Positions 1-4,726 of a stretch of DNA of 6,789 nt are shown in pieces (within the stretch, counting starts at the first letter, position 1; every line of letters starts with the position of its first letter). Under the pieces are notes generated by a model. That model ran no database searches. It worked only from the letters and a program-made list of their open reading frames with translations, and had not been told where the DNA came from. Position numbers and translations under genes: made by a program. Source of the stretch: Bacteriovoracaceae bacterium UBA2394 (GTDB taxonomy: Bacteria; Bdellovibrionota; UBA2394); contig DDSI01000161.1 of assembly GCA_002343335.1 (NCBI GenBank), forward strand, positions 3,856 through 10,644. The letters run 5' to 3'.

Positions 1-1
1 T

Positions 2-529
2 GACAGAAGGTCTCTCAAAATTGAAAGACTCACTCGACCTGTAGGTAATTTGGAAACAACTCCCGAACAAGCTTTGGAAATTTACGCCCTCATTCCTGCT
101 CATCATCAAGATCTGAAGAGCCGATGGATGGGATTGATGATACGGACCCATTCCTTAGCAGCAATCCAAAGGCACATGGCTACAGCCGATATTCTGCTAC
201 TCGATCCCCCCAAGAGAAATCCCATCGCGGATGAAATCGATGCTTTCAGAAATTGGATCCCTCAATCCAAGGTCGAGGAGGAGTCGGATGCCACCGCGAG
301 TGCGATCGGGTTTGTGATGCGATGGCAGTCGCAATTGAGTGACGAGTCTGAGAAAGCGAATCTTGGAAAACTCACGAGCGAACTGATCCGCCGCTACTTG
401 GATGAAGAAGAAATTCGCGTAAAAATACCAACTCTGGAGGCGCTTACTCAATACACTTCAGGCCAAACCGGTCTCGTAAAAGAGCATGAGCAACTTGCAA
501 AGTTGTTAAAAGAATTATCCGGCAATTAA
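2..529 (+). CDS. Hypothetical protein, probably 3'-end fragment of a longer gene
   Basis: I do not recognise this protein. The frame is open from the first complete codon of the window to a TAA at 527-529, so the gene most likely begins outside the window and about 175 residues of its C-terminus are visible. An alternative start is the TTG at 50, with a weak AGG a few bases upstream, giving 159 residues. The visible part looks soluble and mostly helical, rich in charged residues. It has no signal peptide, no membrane segment and no catalytic motif that I can name. One proline-rich spot (LLDPPKRNP) lies about 50-60 residues after the TTG, and the C-terminal third is amphipathic, ending in a KEHEQLAKLLKEL helix. 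It is the only plus-strand gene here and converges on apaG, with overlapping stop codons. That it is a real coding region is fairly sure from length and codon pattern. Its function is unknown. Confidence 0.6.
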   Translation, partial: DRRSLKIERLTRPVGNLETTPEQALEIYALIPAHHQDLKSRWMGLMIRTHSLAAIQRHMATADILLLDPPKRNPIADEIDAFRNWIPQSKVEEESDATASAIGFVMRWQSQLSDESEKANLGKLTSELIRRYLDEEEIRVKIPTLEALTQYTSGQTGLVKEHEQLAKLLKELSGN

Positions 530-918
530 TGAAGTAGCCCCATTGCCTCGGGCTGAATGAGATCAAATTCCGGAATTTCCACGCTGAAAGGTGCGCCGTC
601 GGCGCCTGCCCAATGATAAAAACCGCGCATGGTTCCCGTTGCGGTTGTAAGGGGACAAAAGGATGTGTACTCAAATGAGGCCCCAGGCTCGAGCACGGGC
701 TGCTCTCCGATTACTCCCGCGCCGCGCACTTCTTCCGTCTGGCCTCGTCCATTGGTGATAATCCAATGCCTCGAGAGCAACTGCGCGCTCTCGTCTCTCA
801 TGTTGGTGAGTGTCACTTGATAGGCAAAGAAAAATCGCTCTCGATCGGGTTGAGACTGCTCCGGCACGTAGCGCACACGTACATCCACTTTAATATTCTC
901 CGTCGTCTTAGAAATCAT
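526..918 (-). CDS. apaG: ApaG-domain protein (Co2+/Mg2+ efflux-associated protein)
   Basis: The 130-residue protein has the usual full length of bacterial ApaG, a cytoplasmic fibronectin-III-like beta-sandwich. Visible family features are the LLSRHWIITNGRG strand-loop (residues 47-59), the glycine-rich GAGVIGEQPVLEPG segment (67-79), the YTSFCPLTT-GTMRGFY core (84-101) and the conserved terminal Leu-His. In enterobacteria the family is tied to cobalt resistance and magnesium efflux, and homologous domains occur in eukaryotic F-box and Poldip2 proteins; the biochemical role is unsettled. I chose the ATG at 918-916. The frame stays open 29 codons further upstream, but that part lies inside recG, does not look like ApaG, and the chosen start gives the family's N-terminus. 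The ATG overlaps the recG stop as TAATG and no good Shine-Dalgarno precedes it, so translation is probably coupled to recG. In enterobacteria apaG sits with ksgA and apaH; here it follows recG. Confidence 0.93.
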   Translation of the reverse strand: MISKTTENIKVDVRVRYVPEQSQPDRERFFFAYQVTLTNMRDESAQLLSRHWIITNGRGQTEEVRGAGVIGEQPVLEPGASFEYTSFCPLTTATGTMRGFYHWAGADGAPFSVEIPEFDLIQPEAMGLLH

Positions 919-3071
919 TAGTTCATCGCTACCCGATCGGCTCTTGTCTGCAAACGAGCTCGCATCTGGGGCATCTCCTTCAATTCGGGGTCCTTTGCGA
1001 CCCATTCAAGCGCGTCTTTTCTCGCGCGCTGCAGAATGGGCAGGTCACGAGGCAGTTGCGCCAGTTGAAACTGCGGCAACCCGGATTGCTTGGTACCCAA
1101 AAATTCTCCCGGTCCGCGCATTTCTAAATCTAGTTCGGCCAGTTTAAATCCATCTTGCGTTTTTTCCATACTTCGCAAGCGCTTCACAATTTCTTCCGTG
1201 CCTAAATGCGAAGCGACCAAATAGCAGAAACTACTCTCCGCCCCTCGACCGACTCGGCCGCGAAGCTGATGCAATTGGCTCAAGCCAAAGCGCTCCGCAT
1301 TTTCAATCACCATCACCGTGGCGTTTGGGACATCTACGCCAACTTCCACGACTGTGGTCGAAACCAAAATTTGAATTTTATTTGCTCGGAAGTCGTCCAA
1401 TATTTTTTGCTTTTCTTCAGCTTTCATTTTGCCATGCAGATGCGCAATTTTAGATTCGCCAAAGACCGATTCCAAATGGGGCATCATCTCGCCGATGCTT
1501 TTTAATTCCAAAACTTCGCTCTCTTCGATAAGCGGATACACGATATACGCTTGCCGGCCCGCGCGAATTTGCTCCAAGATCTTTTGTTCCATCGTCGAGC
1601 GTTCTCGTTCCACAAAAACTTTTGTTTGAATCGGTTTTCGGCCCGGGGGAAGTTCATCGATAATCGAAATATCCAAATCGCCGTAAATGGTGAGCGCCAA
1701 CGTTCTCGGAATGGGCGTCGCGGTCATCACAAGCACATCAGGTTTGTGAGTACGCCCTTTGTCAATGAGTGCCGTGCGCTGTCTTACGCCAAATCGATGC
1801 TGCTCATCCACAATGACCAAACCCAACTTTGAAAAATTCACTTCAGGCTCAAAAAGCGCGTGGGTTCCAAAGACAATCCTGGGTCCTGCACTTGCGATTT
1901 CAGAAAGGGCTTGAGCTTTCTCCTTCGCTTTGAGCGAACCCGTTAAAAGCGTAGCGGGAATATTCATACCCGCAAACCAGCGCTCAAAATTTCGTCGATG
2001 CTGCTCAATCAAAATTTCGGTCGGCGCCATGAGAGCGACTTGATAGCCATTCTCTAGCGCAACAAGCGCCGCGGCTGCCGCCAAAATTGTTTTTCCAGAG
2101 CCCACATCGCCTTGAACGAGGCGATGCATGACCGTCGCCTTCGTCATATCATCCAAAATTTCCTGCAGCACTCTTCGCTGCGCATTTGTGAATTTAAAAG
2201 GAAGATTCTCTTTCAAACGCTCCCAAAGCCTTTCGGGTTTGGTGTAGGCGACGCCGGATTCTTCCACAAATGTCGCGCGGCGCATGGCCATACTGAGCGA
2301 AACTTCTAAAAATTCTTCGTATATGAATCGCTCATGAAACTTCGTCTGCCCCTTCATGAATGGATCGAGATCATCCAAGGCCTTAGGAAAATGCAGTGCT
2401 CGAACGGATTCACGCAGTCCCGGAAAGCCATGCTTTTCCATGAGCACAGCGGGCAAACTCTCCTCCAAAAAACTTGCAAAACTCTCCACCGCGCCCGAGA
2501 CGATTTTTCGGATGGTCTTTTGATAGAGCCCTTCTGTTTCAGAATAGATGGGAACGATGCCACCTTCGATTTCGGCTTCCGGCATATTCTTACCGAGAAC
2601 TTCAATGTCGGGATGCACAATCTGCATGCGACCGCGAAACTGCGTGAGCTCGCCGCGCGCGAGCACGATCATTCCTTCTGAAATTTTGGAGGCAAAATAG
2701 GGTTTGCCATGAAACCACGTGAGCGCAAGCGACTGCAGCCCACTCCCCGTTTCGCCTACGAGCACCATTTCAAAGGCTCGGCGCTTCGACTTCGAAAAGA
2801 ATACCGGATGCGACGTGCGAATCTTTCCAATCACACTCACCTTTTGACCGACGGCTACGCCGCCGAGTTCGGAAATTTTATAGATTTTCCGTCGGTCCTC
2901 ATACGTGCGAGGAAAATAATAGAGCAAGTCGCGAACTTCGAAGAGGTCCTTCCGGGCCAGCATCATCGCCACTTTTTCGCCCACGCCCTTCACAAATCGA
3001 AGAGGCCGAGCCAAAGGATTGTCGGTGGGCGTGGGTTTCTTATTTGATGTTTGGTTTGTTCGCGTTTTCAC
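918..3071 (-). CDS. recG: ATP-dependent DNA helicase RecG
   Basis: This 717-residue protein is a complete RecG, the superfamily 2 double-stranded DNA translocase that remodels stalled replication forks, branch-migrates Holliday junctions and removes R-loops. E. coli RecG has 693 residues. The order is: a short polar N-terminus; a helix-hairpin-helix-like KGVGEK start (28-33); the OB-fold wedge domain (about 74-165) that splits the fork; Walker A GDVGSGKT (321-328); the DEQH box in VIVDEQHRFG (419-428); motif III MTATPIPRT (449-457); motif VI QLRGRVGRG (602-610); and the RecG/Mfd TRG translocation motif region LDLEMRGPGEFLGTKQSG (647-664). All catalytic motifs are intact and there is no frameshift. 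The start is a GTG at 3071-3069, 27 nt after the greA stop, preceded by an extremely G-rich ribosome-binding region. The stop TAA (920-918) shares one base with the apaG ATG. It is probably co-transcribed with greA and apaG. Confidence 0.97.
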   Translation of the reverse strand: MKTRTNQTSNKKPTPTDNPLARPLRFVKGVGEKVAMMLARKDLFEVRDLLYYFPRTYEDRRKIYKISELGGVAVGQKVSVIGKIRTSHPVFFSKSKRRAFEMVLVGETGSGLQSLALTWFHGKPYFASKISEGMIVLARGELTQFRGRMQIVHPDIEVLGKNMPEAEIEGGIVPIYSETEGLYQKTIRKIVSGAVESFASFLEESLPAVLMEKHGFPGLRESVRALHFPKALDDLDPFMKGQTKFHERFIYEEFLEVSLSMAMRRATFVEESGVAYTKPERLWERLKENLPFKFTNAQRRVLQEILDDMTKATVMHRLVQGDVGSGKTILAAAAALVALENGYQVALMAPTEILIEQHRRNFERWFAGMNIPATLLTGSLKAKEKAQALSEIASAGPRIVFGTHALFEPEVNFSKLGLVIVDEQHRFGVRQRTALIDKGRTHKPDVLVMTATPIPRTLALTIYGDLDISIIDELPPGRKPIQTKVFVERERSTMEQKILEQIRAGRQAYIVYPLIEESEVLELKSIGEMMPHLESVFGESKIAHLHGKMKAEEKQKILDDFRANKIQILVSTTVVEVGVDVPNATVMVIENAERFGLSQLHQLRGRVGRGAESSFCYLVASHLGTEEIVKRLRSMEKTQDGFKLAELDLEMRGPGEFLGTKQSGLPQFQLAQLPRDLPILQRARKDALEWVAKDPELKEMPQMRARLQTRADRVAMN

Positions 3072-3075
3072 GAAA

Positions 3076-3089
3076 CCCCACCCCGCCCC
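3076..3089 (-). promoter_or_regulatory. G-rich ribosome-binding region of recG
   Basis: On the minus strand three runs of four G, separated by single bases (GGGGCGGGGTGGGG), lie between the greA stop and the recG GTG. The nearest run is 4 nt from the start codon. A GGTGGGG stretch can act as Shine-Dalgarno sequence. The regular G runs could also form a compact structure that restrains translation; this is inference. Confidence 0.5.
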
Positions 3090-3098
3090 GTTCGATGT

Positions 3099-3578
3099 CT
3101 ATTTATATTCCACGGCTTGTATACCGAAATTTCGGGAACCGTTCGGGGTTTTCACCGTGACTTCATCGCCTTCCGATTTGCCGATGAGCGCTTTTCCAAT
3201 CGGCGATTCAATGCTGATCAAATTCTTTTTGGGATCGGCTTCGAAGGATCCGACGAGCATATAGCGAACTTCCTCGCCGGTATCGAGATCCTCCAGCGTC
3301 ACGGAAGCCCCGAACATTACGGTGGGGCCCGACAGCGTCTTCGGGTCAATTACTTCCGCCCGGGCGAGCTTATCCTCGGCCAGTGCAAGTCGCGCCGCAA
3401 TCAAACCCTGCTCATTTTTGGCAGCATCGTAGTCTCCATTTTCGGAGAGATCCCCGTGGCCGCGCGCCTCTTCAATGGCCAAGACATTTTTGGGTCGCTC
3501 CACGGTTTTAATGACTTCAATTTCTTTTAGCAGCCGCTCATACCCTTTAGGGGTCATAGGCTCTCGTTTGATATCCAT
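3099..3578 (-). CDS. greA: Transcription elongation factor GreA
   Basis: GreA enters the secondary channel of RNA polymerase and stimulates cleavage of backtracked RNA, freeing stalled complexes. The 159-residue product has normal length. Residues 1-80 form the N-terminal coiled-coil finger, with the conserved tip EEARGHGDLSENGDYDAAKNEQG (36-58); Asp43 and Glu46 match the acidic tip pair D41/E44 of E. coli GreA that helps hold the catalytic magnesium. The C-terminal FKBP-like domain (about 85-159) contains FGASVTLEDLDTGEE, the LISIESPIGKALIGK stretch and the terminal VEYK. The first start (ATG, 3578-3576) gives an N-terminus that lines up with E. coli (PMT at residues 7-9 versus 5-7) but has no clear Shine-Dalgarno. 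A second ATG (3557-3555, residue 8) is preceded by GAGAG and could be the true start. An intrinsic terminator sits directly upstream and recG follows 27 nt downstream. Identity is very sure; the start is uncertain by seven codons. Confidence 0.96.
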   Translation of the reverse strand: MDIKREPMTPKGYERLLKEIEVIKTVERPKNVLAIEEARGHGDLSENGDYDAAKNEQGLIAARLALAEDKLARAEVIDPKTLSGPTVMFGASVTLEDLDTGEEVRYMLVGSFEADPKKNLISIESPIGKALIGKSEGDEVTVKTPNGSRNFGIQAVEYK

Positions 3579-3627
3579 TCAAATGAGGCTAAAAGAAAAA
3601 GGGCCCTCGTATCAACCGACGAGAGCC
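3559..3627 (-). repeat. Long-range inverted repeat linking terminator arm to greA codons
   Basis: The plus strand carries ACGAGAGCC at 3619-3627 and its exact complement GGCTCTCGT at 3559-3567. In the minus-strand RNA, GGCTCTCGT lies in the 5' arm and loop edge of the greA-leader terminator, and ACGAGAGCC covers greA codons 4-7. The 9-bp match is perfect, whereas the terminator stem contains one mismatch, and the two pairings exclude each other. The 51-nt loop would hold the terminator 3' arm, the U-tract and the first greA start codon. A regulatory role is inference. Confidence 0.5.
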
Positions 3628-3628
3628 C
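3591..3628 (-). terminator. Rho-independent terminator after the lipoprotein gene, in the greA leader
   Basis: In the minus-strand RNA, GGGCTCTCG (3628-3620) pairs with CGAGGGCCC (3609-3601), giving nine positions with one A/C mismatch and a 10-nt loop. The U-tract UUUUUCUUUU (3600-3591) follows at once. This is a textbook intrinsic terminator for transcripts coming from the lipoprotein gene, whose stop is about 40 nt upstream. The U-tract ends only 12 nt before the first greA ATG, so no promoter fits between them. greA must be expressed by read-through or from a promoter upstream of or overlapping this hairpin. Confidence 0.85.
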
Positions 3629-3635
3629 CTTCTTC

Positions 3636-3657
3636 AAAATTGTCTTTTTTTAGACAA
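3636..3657 (-). terminator. Weak AT-rich hairpin preceding the main terminator
   Basis: In the minus-strand RNA, UUGUCU (3657-3652) pairs with AGACAA (3645-3640) across a loop of six A, followed by four U (3639-3636). The stem is perfect but short and AT-rich, so on its own it would be a poor terminator. It begins 10 nt after the lipoprotein stop and may act in tandem with the strong terminator, or simply protect the mRNA 3' end. Confidence 0.4.
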
Positions 3658-3667
3658 AAGAGAGGTT

Positions 3668-4516
3668 TTATTCAAAGTCCTCTTCGTCTTCTTCATCTTC
3701 CCCAGGAACGTTAGGTTGGGGTTGGCCAGGTTGCGCCAGGAATTCATCGTCTTGACCATTGGCCGCCAAAATGAATTCGCCGCAAGTGAGTTCGCGGGAA
3801 TCAAGCGTGACCGATCCCTTGCATTCTGCGATTTCCTTCAATTGCTCAGGCGTCATCTCATCGATGTTGGCATTTTCATACTTCTTCAGTGAGTCTTGGT
3901 CGAACTTGATACGAATATCCAAGTCTTTGAATTGAAGGGAATGTTCTTCTTGTTCGCCCTTCTCGTTCAATCCATACCCCTTGAATCCGCCCAAAAACGC
4001 CATGGCTGCAGAGCCCGTGTATTTCGTTTCGGATCCAGAGATGTTCATTGTAAGAGTGACGGTCAATTTTCCATCGATCAAAGAATCTTCATCTTTGCAC
4101 TGATCCGCGGCCATTTCGATCTTCGCAGTCGCACTTGCCTTCATGTTTTTCTCATCGCCGGAACCTTGAATTCGAGCCTCTCCATTCAAAGAAAGGGTTC
4201 CACCTTCTTGGCAGGCAATGCCTTCTTCGGAGATTTTGAAGCTCCTATCGATACTTTCAGCGGAATTCATTCCAAGAGCCAAGGCATTGGTTCCATAGGA
4301 AAACGAAGTGGTGGATCCATTCACCGTCGCCGATTGTTTACCGCCGGCTTGCTTATTCGCTCCAAACGCTTGTCCTGCCGCCGACTGCTCTGACTTAGAG
4401 AGCGATGCAGGCGAGAAGCTCTTCAGTGGTTTGTATCCGTCGTCGCTACCTCCACCTCCGCAACCAGCGAGTAAAGTGGTAATAGCAGCTCCTGCTGCAA
4501 ATCCTTTAAATTTCAT
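3668..4516 (-). CDS. Hypothetical secreted lipoprotein with acidic C-terminal tail
   Basis: I do not recognise a named family. The 282-residue precursor has a classic type II signal peptide: Lys2 and Lys4, a hydrophobic stretch to residue 16, and lipobox LAGC with Cys19 as the lipidated residue. A glycine run follows and there is no Asp at +2, which under the enterobacterial rule favours the outer membrane. A low-complexity Ser/Ala/Gln linker (to about residue 70) leads into a domain of alternating polar/hydrophobic strands (about 95-205), then a short helical stretch (about 208-230). Four mature cysteines (102, 140, 232, 245) could form two disulfides. The protein ends in a Pro/Gln segment and an acidic tail, EDEEDEEDFE. 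AAAGGG seven bases upstream supports the ATG at 4516. The gene sits alone between a 202-bp gap and a strong terminator. Its role is unknown; binding of cations or of basic surfaces by the tail would be a guess. Confidence 0.85.
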   Translation of the reverse strand: MKFKGFAAGAAITTLLAGCGGGGSDDGYKPLKSFSPASLSKSEQSAAGQAFGANKQAGGKQSATVNGSTTSFSYGTNALALGMNSAESIDRSFKISEEGIACQEGGTLSLNGEARIQGSGDEKNMKASATAKIEMAADQCKDEDSLIDGKLTVTLTMNISGSETKYTGSAAMAFLGGFKGYGLNEKGEQEEHSLQFKDLDIRIKFDQDSLKKYENANIDEMTPEQLKEIAECKGSVTLDSRELTCGEFILAANGQDDEFLAQPGQPQPNVPGEDEEDEEDFE

Positions 4517-4718
4517 AGTGAGACCCTTTCATTTTCTTGTCGTTTCGAAAATATTTCAAAAGTATGCGCACCCTCCAATGCCAACGGCTATCGGAAAGAT
4601 CTACGCAATGATTGCAATATCAATGCCACGGGTGCCCGAGCAATAACTTATTGAAACCATTCATGTGCGGATTTGAAACAGAGTTACGGACTGGAAAGCG
4701 AGGGACATTCAAATCCCA
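4517..4718. other. Intergenic region between carB and lipoprotein gene
   Basis: I see no gene here. The stretch nearest the lipoprotein gene (4541-4566) is AT-rich and contains the palindrome TTTCGAAA (4543-4550). Further up are ATTGCAAT (4611-4618), CGGGTGCCCG (4629-4638) and CAATAACTTATTG (4641-4653), plus two copies of CAATGCCA (4576-4583 and 4621-4628). This is a plausible promoter/operator region for the lipoprotein gene, which may be transcribed separately from carB. I could not find a -35/-10 pair with good spacing, so no promoter is called. Confidence 0.4.
4524..4529 (-). promoter_or_regulatory. Ribosome-binding site of the lipoprotein gene
   Basis: On the minus strand AAAGGG stands seven bases before the ATG at 4516-4514, a good match to anti-Shine-Dalgarno pairing at normal spacing. 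It fixes the start that gives a complete lipoprotein signal peptide. Confidence 0.6.
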
Positions 4719-4726
4719 TCACTTTC
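4694..4726 (-). other. Imperfect stem-loop across the carB stop codon
   Basis: In the minus-strand RNA, GAAAG (4726-4722) can pair with CUUUC (4698-4694), and inside it GGGA (4717-4714) with UCCC (4705-4702), separated by an unpaired inner region of 3-4 nt per side. The carB UGA lies in that inner region. No U-tract follows, so this is not a canonical terminator. It could stabilise the 3' end of the mRNA, or be chance. Confidence 0.25.

Noticed and set aside
534..553. AGCCC/GGGCT hairpin near the end of apaG as a terminator
   Set aside because: Only five pairs, inside the apaG coding region, with no U-tract on either strand.
919..1005. N-terminal extension of apaG by 29 codons
   Set aside because: It lies inside recG, is unlike ApaG, and the TAATG start gives the normal family length.
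3051..3530. Long open frame on the plus strand opposite greA
   Set aside because: It is fully antisense to a well-identified greA, has no recognisable protein features, and is explained by the codon pattern of greA.
3600..3670. Sigma-70-like promoter for greA using TTGTCT as the -35 box
   Set aside because: At 17 nt spacing the -10 position reads AAGAAG, which is not promoter-like.
3896..4393. 165-codon open frame on the plus strand opposite the lipoprotein gene
   Set aside because: The minus-strand frame has a signal peptide, lipobox, ribosome-binding site and terminator; the antisense frame has none of these.
4541..4600. Sigma-70-like promoter for the lipoprotein gene (TTGGCA and CATACT)
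   Set aside because: The two hexamers are only 12 nt apart, too close, and no other pair had both good boxes and spacing.
4669..4720. TTCAAATCC-like strings (minus strand near 4670, plus strand 4708-4716) suggesting a tRNA T-arm
   Set aside because: The flanking bases do not form the five-pair T-stem, and no acceptor, D-arm or anticodon arm can be drawn around them.
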